A stretch of DNA of 64,000 bases from Undaria pinnatifida (lineage: Eukaryota; Sar; Phaeophyceae; Laminariales; Alariaceae). The DNA lies in assembly GCA_012845835.1 (NCBI GenBank), contig JABAKD010000008.1, positions 9,475,709 to 9,539,708 of the forward strand, read 5' to 3'. A program made the position numbers and the translations under genes. The number at the start of each line of letters is the position of its first letter. Positions within the stretch are counted from its first letter, which is position 1. This document shows positions 1 through 11,700 of this stretch, in pieces. The notes under the pieces are model-generated. The model did not search any database. It worked only from the letters and a program-made list of their open reading frames with translations, and was not told where the DNA came from.

Positions 1-3000
1 TTTGACTTGGTTTCCTCGTTCAACTAGATAACGGCACACAAGGACACAGTTCCCCTTACAGCGTTCTGCACACCCACAAGCCTCTACGAGTGGCTCGTTA
101 TGCCTCAGGACAGCAGCGCCTCGCCCAGGTGGTTCGTCAAGGTCATCAATGAAGTGATCAAGGACTTGAAACAGGAGGTAGCATACCTCGACGATGCCAT
201 CGTGTTCGATTCCGACCCGGTAGCGCATGTTCGGACGATTCGCTCCCTCTTCCAGCGCCTTCGAAAGCATAATCTCAAGTTTTCCCCCTCGAAGGCGCTA
301 TTGGGTGCCACCGATGCAAACTTTCTGGGCCACTCCATTTCCCCAGGAGGCCTACGTCCAAACGCGGAAAAAGTGTCGGCATTGACCAATATCCCGATGC
401 CCGCAGACGTTAAGCAGGTGCGCGCATTCATGGGTGGTGTCAACTACTACTGCAATTGTTTGCCCGACTTATCGAAGAGAATTCGTCCGATTAACGTGCT
501 CCTCCGGGAGGGAGTTCTAAGTTTGCATTCACATCGAGTATGGAGAAGTTGGTGCGATAAATCTTGGCGAACTCACGACCCCGCGGATCCTCGTTTTCCC
601 CGATTGGGACGCCGTCGCCGACGGCTCACGCCCGTTTCACACGTATTGCGACGCGTGCACCGACGGGTTCGGCGCCACTCTCGAACAGGGGCAGACGGAC
701 GGCTCCATAAAACCCATCGCGTACATCAGTCGAGCTATGCTCGACTCGGAAAGGCATTGGACTCCTCTTGATGTGGAGGCTGGCAGCATCGTCTGGGATC
801 TCAAACGCCTCGGCGGCTACCTCTGGGGCATTAAGTTCGGTATATTCTCTGACCAAGAGGCACTGGAAAGCATCGGCAAAGTGGGGGATCACAACGCCCG
901 AGTCCAGAGATGGCTCGAGTTTCTCACCGCGTTCGACTACACCCTCGAGTACCGCAAAGGAAGCGCGAACGGCAACGCCGACTTCCTGTCTCGCTTGCCG
1001 GTGTCTGCCACGGAACATGACCGCAATGGTTCGACAAGTCTCACCCCTGTTGAGGATAGTGGCATACCTCATAAGGGCTTGCGGGCTGCACACTCCTTCT
1101 TCTCCGATTCCGGGTGTCGGCTTCGGTGGGCTAATGCCCCGCACCGAAAGTGATGTCTTGGGTTGACTCTCTTTCACCCTTGCCGACGTTTGCGATTTTC
1201 GCGCACACGGGCCACGTATGAGGCTTGACGACCTTCCTACTCCTTCCAGGAGATTCACCACTCGTGTTCCTGCATCCGTCACCACCGTCGATATCTCTAC
1301 AGGTCGCGGGTGGGTCTCGCGTATAGCCGACAACGATTTCGCTTCGGTTTTGCTGCACCCACCGCGGTCAGCGAGGGCTCCGCAGAAGCCCCGGCTACCA
1401 CGACGTCAGTCGTCCAACCGAGTCCTTCCCGGAGCTCGGTACAATGGATTGACTTGGTCGAGCCCACGGGCCCGACCGCGTCCGTCTCTACGGCTACCAT
1501 GACGTCAGTCGCCCAGCACGACTCCTTCTCGGAGCTCAGTACAAGGGACTGACTCGGTCAAGCCCACGGGCCCGACCGCGTCCGTCTCTACCTCGCCTGG
1601 CTCTCCGGTGCCCCAGACGATTACGCAGTCTTCAAACCGCATCTCCACTCGGACGCGCCGGCGTTCAATAACAGCAGCTGTTAAGGCACCCCCTGCTGGC
1701 GACTATGGCTTCGAACCCGGCGGGGCCCCTCGGCCATCTTCCAGACGAGTTACAATCCCGTCGCGAGTCCTACGGCCGCGGCCGGCTCCGCCCACCGCCG
1801 TGACCCCTGCTCTTGCCGACTCGCCGGTCCTCACGGTGCCACTTCCGTCCATGGCGATCACGCAGAGCCTATGGGAGCTCCTCTCTCACGGCTCGCGCCT
1901 TCTCCTGATGACACGCCGACTGCACATACAAGGTCGGACGTCCTCGGCGACGCTGCTGAATTGCCGTTCGCTGATTCAGTCGTTCGTTATTTGCATGCCG
2001 ATTGGAAGCGAGAGCAGCACGCTGAGCCGACGTGCCACGCCACGATGAGTTACTTCTCTATCGGCCGGCCGTTGGTACTGCCACCCGACTTTTTGGCGTG
2101 CTATCCCTCGCACAAGCGTCCCTCCCTCTCAGACATCCGGGAGCTGGCGGGTAAGGGTCGACTACATACAACCGACGACGACATCGTCCTACTCGTCCGT
2201 AACCCGACAATGCCGCCGACAAGGTCTGACAAACCGAACTCTGTGGGGCGAGCTGCTTGCTTGCTAAACGACGAGCCGGTTCGCATCTACGTCCCCCTGC
2301 TCATGCGCCCTTGGATCATGCAGGCTTACCATTCGACGGCCTCTTGCCACGTTGGCACCACGCGCACGTTGCGCATGCTGGGGCGGTTTTGTTGGTGAAT
2401 TGGCATGAATGTGTGCACCCGGTGATGGCTTCGCCACTGCTTGAAGTGCCAAGCGCGGAAAACCCCACCGCTGACTGTCCGCTGGCCAATCATCTCAATG
2501 CCTCTACCGGAAGGCCCAGGTGTCGCCGTTAGTGTTGACTGCTTCGGACCCCTTCCGGGCACACCACGAGGCAACACCTACATCCTGCTGTTCACCGATC
2601 GCTTCGATCGTCGGGCCGACATGTTCCCCGTCGCTGCCGCTGCGTTCACCGCGGAGGGTACAACCAATATCCTGGTGAACCAATACATTCCCTTGTGGGG
2701 GTGCCCGCGCACCATACTCTCGGACACCGGCCTGCAGTTCTGCTCAAAGCTTTCACGAGCTGTATACCAGCTGTTGGGCATGCGCAAGCTTGCTACAAGC
2801 TCCTATTATCCCTACTGTAACGGGGGCGTTGAGTAGGTGAACCACACTATGGCCTAAATCCTGGCCATGGTTGTCAACGAGCGACAAGACGATTGGGACT
2901 TGCATCTTCCTCACGTCGAATTCGCTTACAACAATTCCGTGAGCGTAGCGACGGGCCTGGCAGCCAACGAGGTCCACATGGGCAGACTCCTACGTCTCCC

Positions 3001-4182
3001 CCTGACGGTTTTCGACCGCACCGGCATCGTGGGGCACCAGAGTCTGGCCCGTGACCACCTGGGCTATTGCGACTTGGCCACCGACCGACAAAAGCACGCG
3101 AACGACATTGTTCGCGCACACCACGCCCTCGCCGTTTCTCGTATTAACCGCAGAAGCTCCGCCCTCACGGACGCGCTGCGTTCGGCACCTAACTTCGCTC
3201 TGGGTGGTTGGGCATGGGTGTACAACTCTTCTTCCACCATCCGCCAGGGTGTGAAGGCGAACACGGACGCCAAGGTGCTCAAGGCCAAACTCGCGCTTAA
3301 CTGGATGGGCCCCTACAAGATCCTGGTTATCGGCCCCTGCTCCGCCGCCGAGACCCCGGACGGCTCGCCACTCGGAAGCAACCTCCTCAATTTGGACCTC
3401 CCTTCCGACCTGCCCGGTTCGGACGCTCGTCGGCGTGTGGCGATTGAACGCTGCAAGCCCTGCGCCAACCCCCACGACAGCGGGGACATGCCCAAATACC
3501 TATTGCCGGGGCTGACGCAGTACGTGCTCAATAATTTTCCAAAGAAGTTCCTTCCGTACCACGCCACTCAAGACGATGTTTCGACCCCCCTCCAACGGCT
3601 GGAAGTGGAGCAGATCACCGGCCATCAGTCGGTCCGGGGGCGAAGTGGCGTCATCGCGATGCTACGCAAGAAACATCGGGCGGGACGCTCTGAACCTTTC
3701 TGGGAGCAGGAAATGGACCTGTCCCGCCCCCATACTTTGCGTTTTTGGGCCGGCACGCCGGACCAGCACCGCCAAACCAACCGCCTCTACCGCCGAATGC
3801 GGGTCGGGGCGGCACAGCACGAGCTCTCCCACAACGGGGAGCGTTTCCTAGCGCTGGGCTACGCCTGTGTTACCCGCGCCGATTGGCTCCGCCGCTACCA
3901 CGACACGGTGCTCCCTAAGGGAGCCCACTTTTGGTACAAAGGAGACGATGGGTTATGGTGGCTTGAAAAATCAGCGCGAGCACAACCGAGGACAAGGTAT
4001 ACCTAGTCCGTTTTCTGGACGACCCGGGGCCGATTAAACTTCCTCTTCCCCCGGCGCGCTACACGACTTCGACGGGGGCCGTACGAGGCTCTTGGTGCCT
4101 GCAAGTTCACATTGCCAGCGCGTTTCCTCGGGGGATCCAACGTAGCGTAGATGAATCTCGAGGCGTGACCGTGGCTAGTTGA
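1..4182 (+). pseudogene. pol: Degenerate pol polyprotein (RT, RNase H, integrase, chromodomain-like)
   Basis: Visible domains in order: RT palm with the YLDD catalytic motif at about 184-195 and the following thumb/connection region to about 515; RNase H from about 569 (DACTDGF near 641) to about 1010; a Pro/Ser/Thr-rich linker to about 2250; a zinc-binding HHCC-type region ending in CLKC near 2437; an integrase core with Asp near 2536, Asp near 2731 and Glu at 2831-2833; a GPY-type motif near 3307; a chromodomain-like stretch at about 3595-3720; and a further C-terminal extension ending with a TGA at 4180-4182. In-frame stops: TAG 25-27, TGA 2396-2398, TGA 2423-2425, TAG 2834-2836, TAA 2855-2857. 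The frame changes near 515, near 560 (with a stop at 558) and near 3985. It therefore cannot encode an active polyprotein. Confidence 0.9.
1387..1590 (+). repeat. Two tandem ~105-bp repeats inside the pol linker
   Basis: The segment beginning CTACCACGACGTCAGTCG and ending at GCGTCCGTCTCTAC occurs twice head to tail with minor differences, within the linker between RNase H and integrase. Both copies carry a direct CCCACGGGCCCGACCGCG segment. This is a local duplication in a low-complexity Ser/Thr/Pro-coding region. Confidence 0.8.
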
Positions 4183-5162
4183 CTTTCCAGCCACCGCCGC
4201 CCTTCGATAGTTCCTCATTTTTTTCCTGGGTTACGGGGTTTGGAGCTTTTTGCCTTTGGGTTGTTCGTGGTGTTTCGAGTGTTTATTTTTACTGGGTGTG
4301 GGGTGGTTCTAGCCATATTTTTTCTTAGTCCTGTCGGCACCCCCCTCCCTCCTGCCGACACCCCCCCCCGCCCTGTGCCGGGCCAGGGTCCGGCTGTTCG
4401 TGCCGCTATCTGAGACGCAGGACTGCCGGTTTTTCGTGTTTTTTCAATTTCGCCCTACCGACGCCCTCCTCAGCCCAGAGCCGGGGGGCGACCAGGGTAC
4501 CCTGTTCGCGCATAACGTGGTACAGGGCTATATATGTGGCTGTGTGTTATCTTTTAGTTATTTGTGTTGTATTTGATAAAATTATGTATCAAGGACGTCA
4601 GCCGTGCGTTCGACGAATTTCAGGTCAATACTCATATTTGCAAGCTGCGTTGTTGGTACTTGGAATATACTATATGGATTTGTTCTTGTTTCGGCTGAGC
4701 ACTCCTCCCCCTCGCGGGGTTGTAGGTGGTGTCACCTTCCATTCCAGGTATGTGTCGTTTCCTCATCTAACCCCCGCCATGACATGGTCGCCCATGGGAG
4801 GTTTTTGGCGTGATGTATCCCTTGTATTAGCGCCTATGTTCCCCTTCCTTTCGACAAAGGTTTGCCTTGCCATAGCGCCTTTTCTGCGGTTTGTTTGCCG
4901 TAGAGCTTTTTCTGTCCTCTCCCCTCCCCGCCACACCGGCGGTACGCGGCAGGTTTTTGATGGGTGGTTTGCCTCGTTGTAGGGTCTGCGTTTCCTTCAA
5001 CTGTTTTTCTTCGCTTTTTCTTGGTTCCGTAGCCCGGCCGTTAGGTGTGTGGGAGTGGCGGGTTTGAGGATCCGCGTCTTCGACTCATGATCTAGTTCGT
5101 AGGACCGGAATTTCCCCGAATCTCCCGTACTTCTGCATATGCGGCTCATCAGGGCGGGCTAG
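4183..5162 (+). other. Retrotransposon 3' non-coding region
   Basis: There is no convincing reading frame between the end of pol and the LTR. The segment 4800-5162 is matched in reverse complement by 60292-60655, so it belongs to the element and not to host flank. A short G-rich tract (AGGGCGGGC) lies just before the LTR and is a candidate, but poor, polypurine tract. A C-rich stretch is at 4338-4372. Confidence 0.7.
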
Positions 5163-5408
5163 TGTTAAGGTACGGCCTTGAAAAGCCTGCATTTATCTGT
5201 TTTTGATAGGTAATTGGCCGTTTTCGTATGATGTGTTGGCGTTATATATTAGGGGTAGTCAGGAAATGAAGCCGAGGCGTAAAGTCGCTATCCGGGGCTC
5301 TGTGGAAATAAATAAAGCTGCTTCTCTGCTACGGCTAAGAACGTGAGTACTCATCGAGGACCTGCTCAACAGACAGACCTGCAGGGGACGGGACACGCGG
5401 TGTCCCCA
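5163..5408 (+). repeat. 3' LTR of the retrotransposon
   Basis: It begins TGTTAAG and ends TGTCCCCA, giving the standard TG...CA ends. The start is where the solo copy at 57.2 kb loses homology while the 60-kb copy continues into internal sequence. A poly(A) signal-like AATAAATAAA lies at about 5307-5316. At about 246 bp it is short for this class. Confidence 0.85.
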
Positions 5409-6599
5409 CCCGAACTTAAAAAGAGCTTACCACTTACTCGAAAAATGGTCGACGCAAACTGTGTACGAGACGAAGGGGGTTTCACCCTACATTGGTTGGT
5501 TGCGTTTCATTCGGTTAGGGCTAGGGTCAGGGTACATATATTTTAAAAAGTATATGTCAAACATTATTTTCTCAAATAAGTGGTAAGGTACACCCTCCAT
5601 GCTGTAACCGTTACTGTTTTTTTTTGCCCTCATTTTTGCTGTTGCGATGTTTTTCCCTCTGAAGCCTCAAGACAAGCTATGCTGCTCTCACCTTCGCCAA
5701 ACGACCAAGGCCATGGCACGGCCGGGATACAGGGACATATACCCCCCTATTTTCCACTACTGAACTTGAGGTTTTTATCGCTGGCACACGAGTGCCTCTG
5801 TTTCTCACGGACAAACCTAACTTGCCGGTTGTTGTTTTGGCGCAGCGTGTGTGGCTCACCATTACACTGCATATTTCATATCGCAAAATTAAAGTCAGCA
5901 CGAAAGCCTTAGGCCGTAACGGGACAGGGGGGTCCCTCGCGCGAGTCACCCCGAGCCACCGCTGCAAAAAATGTCCCCAAAAGTGAAGCCCCGGCCGTAG
6001 ACTTGGAAAAACGTACCAAGTATAGCGACAGCACCGCCGTTCCTGTACTCCCCCGTTTGTCACCCCGTGCCCTCTTTTCTGGCCATTCCTCGACCATGTT
6101 ATGTGGCGCCTGTTCTACGGCAAGCAATTCCTGGGGCGACTACATGCCCCGATGCTTGCCCCCCCGCGTGCCCTCGTTTACCTCCATGGCTCCCAACCGA
6201 GAGCTTTTGCAAACCGGTACCATACACACACTCCCAGCACCCACGGCCATCTCTCTCCCCGGCCGGACGTTCGTGCCAGTTCGGTCGGACCGTTCGTTCG
6301 GGCTGCTCGGTCGGGGCTGTGTTCGGTTCCCCAACCAAGAAGAAGTTCCAGCTGCTACCTACTGTGCGCCTGGCTGCTACGCCTGCAATCAACACCCCAA
6401 CGGTACTACGCCTGCCATGTATAACTCTACGCTTTGTCTTCCTCTTACCCAAAATTGCGGTGCTCGTTACCAACGTGATGCGCGTTCGCGGTGACACCGC
6501 ACTTGACCAAAGTCGCGTTACTTGTTGCAACCAAAAAATCGCGGTATTACTTGACGTTGGAACCGAAAGTAGTCGGTCCAGTCTGGCCTCCCTCTCGTC

Positions 6600-6935
6600 A
6601 AAGCAACACGCGCTCCTACAATATTTTCCTTGAAAAACAATCTTGCTCCATCCCAGCCGCTCCCAAATGCCGGGTTTCTCTTCAGCCAAGACACGCCCTA
6701 TTGAATAGCACGCTCTGAGCGGGGGGTTCTATCTCCGCGGTTAAATTCCTCCGCCCCGCGCGCGCGGGAAGTCTGCTCACTTTCGCCAAACCAATCAGCG
6801 CGTCCCTGTGACAATTTTTGTTGAAAACACAATCTTGCTCCATTCCAGCCGCTCCAAATGCTCAGCCAAGAAACGCGCTAGCACCCTCTGAGCGGGGGGT
6901 TCTATCTGCTCGGTTAGACTCCACCACCCCACGCG
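6600..6935 (+). repeat. Diverged direct duplication, two units of ~150-170 bp
   Basis: Two units share AATCTTGCTCCAT, CAGCCGCTCC, AAATGC, CAGCCAAGA and CTCTGAGCGGGGGGTTCTAT in the same order, at about 6600-6770 and 6785-6935. The second has lost a few internal bases. No terminal inverted repeats were seen. Confidence 0.75.
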
Positions 6936-7628
6936 CGGTAATTCTTCTGCCAGTAAACTAGACATAAAAACAACTTTTGACTGGAAGAAACAAAAAACGC
7001 GTCCGTCCGTCCGTCTGTCGCCTGTGTGTCACTTACGTACATATTTCCGGCCGGACGGAATGTGATGGTTTCAGCATGGGGTGCATGCCCCGACAGAGGC
7101 ATGAACACTTTCCTTTTGTGTTCTGAGGCTCCGCACCAGAGCATCTCTAATTAAAAAAAAATCCCCAAAACCTGATTAAGGATAATATAAAAAAGTGCTA
7201 CCCCATGAACAACCCCATGACCAACTAATACCTACCTGAAACAGCAGTAGGTGTTCAACGAAAATCATCGCAAAAAAAAAAAACGAAACTTCGACGATTT
7301 CGGGTTAAGGAGCCCCGTCATTCCGGAAAGGTTTCAGCCAAAAAAGCGCTACGTCTACCGGGGCACGCGTCATGGGCACACTTCTTCTTCGAGGGTCAAC
7401 AACATCTTACATAGAACTATTGTTCCCACCGCAGTCTATTTACGCGTGTACACTAAGCAGGTTTCCACACACAATTATTCCTTCATGTGATTAACACCTT
7501 ACATAGAAGAACTAAAATTCCTACCGCAGTTCTATGCCCGGAAACAGCGCGGCTTTATTCTTACCGCGCTACCAGGTTTGCCGCACAAAAAAAGGAAACG
7601 TCGTATATACATACGTCTACATACAGTA

Positions 7629-7815
7629 GTGGTCCCTCCCTGTATAGTACCGGTTGCCGCTACAGCGCCGGAACTACCGGTAATATAGCTGCAACCGGCA
7701 CTACTCCGCATGTGCTGCCACTACTGGTTATTCCGATCTGTGCCAAGCGATTTCACACACGCCATAGCGGGCAACCGGCACTACTCAACCCACATTATAG
7801 AGGAAATTTTGGTTA
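7629..7815 (+). mobile_element. MITE, TGCCGGTTG family (degenerate)
   Basis: It starts GTGGTCCCTCCCTGTATAG, contains CCGGTTGCCGCTACAGCGCC and several CAACCGGCACTACT words in both orientations, and ends near TTATAGAGG. The same layout is found at 25.5, 28.4, 35.5 and 38.9 kb. Ends are approximate. Confidence 0.6.
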
Positions 7816-8735
7816 CATCTACCTTTCGCCGGCGCCGACCGCCGGAGGTTGGCGTGGACCCAAAACATGACCCCTCTAGAACAAATGATACAAGGATTAA
7901 ACTAAAGCGAGATCAAGGCTACGGTATTATGGCTTTGTACCCCCATTTTATCTTCCTAGTGTAAATCGCTCGCCCGCGCGAGTGGCCCTGTATGCCTCGC
8001 CCAAAAACGGACTTTAAAGTCATGCTGCCGGCGCGGCGTAACAAACCATTCCCGATGGACGGTGCAGGCTAATATCGCCCGAACCAAAAAGCACGAACAG
8101 TATTTTTAGGTTACACATACACAGAGAAACCACCCGTGCGATTCCTAGCTGTGCCCCCCACCGTGGCTTTGGTCGCGATATGTATTCTCACTCGAAGTCA
8201 TCGCCCTCCACTTTCATCCAGAACTTAGACCACGCAGAAACAAAATGCACAACTACTAGCCGTTTCTAGTACATTAACGCGGCACCTCTTTCGATGAAGC
8301 CTAAAAAAACAAACCACCCTGCAACTGAAGTGTGTGTGTGTTTTTCACACTGAACTGTTTGGTCTACCCCTCGACAATCAGCGACTTTGTTCATCCCCGG
8401 ATAAAATACAAGCTCTGGTCACAAACGACGAGGCAGCGAGATACCTCGAGAACACAGCAAGGAGATTTGGCCACGCAAAGCCAAAGGTACCGAACGCATT
8501 AGTAGCAGTAGCGCGCTTGTCCTGAACACAAGACAACAGTACGAGCACATAGCGACGAAGACGGCCGCGCAAACAAATCCACCGTCAAGCAGACCTTCAG
8601 ATTCTTCTGTTCGACAGCTGCACGAAAACAACCTCTATGGCCCATACAAAAGCGTACCTACCAAGAAAACAAACACAAAACTCTATCTTGCCGTAGAACC
8701 TTGTAATGCCGCAAAATCTTGGTCTTGCTGCAAAG

Positions 8736-11700
8736 TCACTCCCGATTGTTGAGATCGATCCACCCTACGACAGGGTAGCCCCTTCCCGCGTTCCCCAGCT
8801 TCTCCACCCAATCGGCGAGGTTCTTGCTTTCCGTATCCGTCAAGTTTTCGTAGTCCAAGACTCCCTCGATGTCCTCCGGCGTCATCGACATCTTCGCCAG
8901 GACTCGCGAGGCGTCCCTGCCCGCGAGGCACTCGTAAGATCCTCCCTTTAAGTAAAACTCGGAACCGCCAAATGAAACGTCAAATACCTTGTCCTTCACG
9001 CCTAGGTAAATCGGAGGCACGGCGTAGCCCGGCGGTACGTGCTGGAACGAGCATCCTCCCTGCTCCTGCCCCCCTTCTCCTCCTTGTCCTGCCCCTCCCC
9101 TCCCTCCTCCCCCTGCTCCTCCTCCTTCTCTTCCTGCCCCCCCCTCCCCCCCGCCCCCCGCCCCCCCCCCTCCCTCTCCTCTTCCTCCTCCCCCAACCCC
9201 CTCCCAACCCCCTCCTCCTTCTTCTCCTTCCTCTCCTTGTCCTCCCCGCCCTTCCTCTAAAACAGGTCGTCCATCGAAATAGCGTAGCTCTGCGCGGGAA
9301 AACTTTCGTGGCGGCGGCGGCACGACGACCCTGCCCAACACCGGATAACCCTTTGCCGCGAACATGTCCTCCCAGCCGGTGAGAGTCATCTGCTCGAAGC
9401 GGTCCAAGCCGTCAAGCGCGAGATCGTCGAGCTCAGCGCTGCCGTCTTTCCCCGAAGAGCCTCCCGCCAGCCCTCGCGCGACCCGTCTTGAGATGTCGTG
9501 CCCGGCAAACTCGGTGTACTTGCCACCCTATCATTGGCGGAAGAAAAGACGCAATGAAAACGTCAGACGAAACCGTGGTGTCACGAATTTCGATCTAAAA
9601 AATAGCGCGATCTACTTGCAACACGAAGTTGAAATATGAACATAGCTGGAACAGAACCAAGGCGGGCGCGCGATGCTGTGGAATTCGATGTGAAAAAAAG
9701 CAAGGTCGCGATAGAGGCGGGCTGGCTGCTGTACTGAGGTAAAATATTATACCTACAAAACAGGAGTACTATAAAGAGAGGTTATAGTCAGGGGGGAATG
9801 CAGCCTAGAGATTTCCCCAAATCTAAGCGGCAAAAGGTCGTTTATGTCGTCTATGCTCGCTGGCTCCCGGCAGCAACGCCTCCGGACGTCATGTTCGAGC
9901 TTACGGCTACGTACGGCGATAGGAGCGAACGCGATAGTGCTCGTGTGATACAAGCAGGTCTGGACAGATACGACGATAAACAAGTGCCGGCTTACCGTCA
10001 CCTCTTGCGACGGTTCGCGCGATTCATGGCCATCCTCCGGTGAAGGAGTATGTTTGAGAACATCAACAATATTCATCAACAACAAAACACAACCTAGCGG
10101 ATGCCGATACCACACTGTCGCAGCCTTTACTCGATGCTCATCGTTTCAGGAATATCAGCACCTGATCGCAAGCAATAGGCGCAACTTTATTGCGGCACTA
10201 CTGCAGCTCGATACAAGTCCAAACCAAGTCTACGGCCGACACCAGCACCAACACCAAAACCAACACCAACAACAGCCCCAACGCCAACACTGGCAACACC
10301 CGTTCGTATTATAGACCAGGTACACAAAAGAAAAAAACGTGAAAACGAATGCGATACAACAGGAACTGGGGGGGGGGCAGGCGGGAAAACTCCTTGGAAA
10401 GGAGAAAATGCGGTAGGCTTGGGGAAACGTCGTAGAAAAGCAAAAATGCGGAGGGCCTTGGGCGAACCCCCGTCTCTGCGACGGTGTACAGTACGCATGC
10501 ACAGATGTGCAGAACCAGGCGCCTGGTATGTACGAGGTATGGATCACGCGTGGTGACTTTGAGGGCTGGCTGCTGTGGGAGACAAAGAGACAAGTGATAC
10601 GATATCACGTTACGTCGGCGGCTGATGCCATACCGACATACCGTAACCAGGTACGTACTAATACGTACGTAAGTGCTGACAGTCAGACCTCGTCACAAGA
10701 GCGTAGCATGTCATGGGTCAAACATGGCGGCAGTAGATATATATATAGTCTATGCTTCGAACTACCAGGTATGTAGCTATGTACCTGCTGTGCCCATAAT
10801 AAACCTTTGGGGTCCAAGACCAAAAGAAAGCGACCAAAAACCCGACGAGAGCTTTTATCGGCCGTCCAGGAAGGGATTGCAGCAGCAAAGTTTCCCCACG
10901 GCAAGCGCGTTGTGTACCGATCCCTGCCTTGCAACCCAAATACAACCCCTAACTCAGCACCCCGGGCTGTTTCGTGTGGCCCATGTTGTAATCGCCATTT
11001 GATAAAAAATATTGTAACGACGTCAGCTGTGAGTTCGACGACATATTATCCCTCGCAACTCCCAACGGGGATATTGATAATACTTAAAAGTAATACTGAA
11101 AACATGCCAGGACCTGGTACGAATAAATCATCTGGCTCCCTCAGCGATGACGACAAAAATGCGACCGCTACGATACCGGAGACATTCAACGTTCGGCGAG
11201 TGATTGGAACATCCAGCACTACACATGCTATTCTACAAAACTGATGCACGGCAGAGCAAAGGGATACCCTCTGTGGCAGCTCATTACCTGTGGCGAGTCC
11301 TGTTTTGGCTCATACCATCGAATACAGCAGTCAACAAAAACAGACAGCACTGCTACACCTCCTGGTACACAACGTAGTTCATATATATGTACAAGGCAGT
11401 TCCGGACACCAGGCAAGAGACAGAAAGTAGGCCCAGCCTGGACTTCTTACGTGAGTGAAAGGGTGCGTTCTGCACTACCTCCAATTTAAACGCATCAGGG
11501 CGTCTTGTTCTTGGGCACATGTGAGCCTGCCTTGCGTCATTGCCCTGTATTTCCCTAGAGATATTCTCCGACTTCAGAGATAGCGGAGCCTGTCTTGCGA
11601 CCACGACCTATTAATAAACTGGCGATGACTCCACGCGACAACAACAACAACAACGACAACAACAACAACAACAACAACAACAGCAGCAGCAGCAGCATGA

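Larger units (their letters stand above)
1..5408 (+). mobile_element. Ty3/gypsy LTR retrotransposon, 5' part outside window
   Basis: The order reverse transcriptase, RNase H, linker, integrase zinc-binding region, integrase core and C-terminal domains, followed by about 1 kb of non-coding 3' region and an LTR, is the Ty3/gypsy (Metaviridae) arrangement. The 5' LTR, gag and protease lie upstream of base 1. The copy is inactive: the pol frame has several stops and at least three frame changes. The 3' LTR boundary comes from comparison with two other copies at 57.2 and 60.0 kb. Family placement is secure from motif order; the clade within Ty3/gypsy is not resolved. Confidence 0.93.
5409..8735. 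other. Intergenic stretch with short repeats, no supported gene
   Basis: Several overlapping open frames on both strands (for example 6003-6633 plus and 6099-6689 minus) show no recognisable domain and cancel one another, so none is called. The stretch holds a diverged direct duplication (6600-6935), a module ending CTACCGGGGCACGCGTC (7260-7370) related to the GACGCGTGCTA MITE family, and a TGCCGGTTG-family MITE (7629-7815). Confidence 0.6.

Noticed and set aside
5508-5532. Telomere-like GGTTAGGGCTAGGGTCAGGG
   Set aside because: Only three imperfect units in mid-window next to an LTR; too short for telomeric or interstitial telomere sequence.
6003-6689. Three overlapping frames of 160-196 codons on both strands
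   Set aside because: No motif, no splice context, and mutually exclusive frames of similar length; base composition explains their openness.
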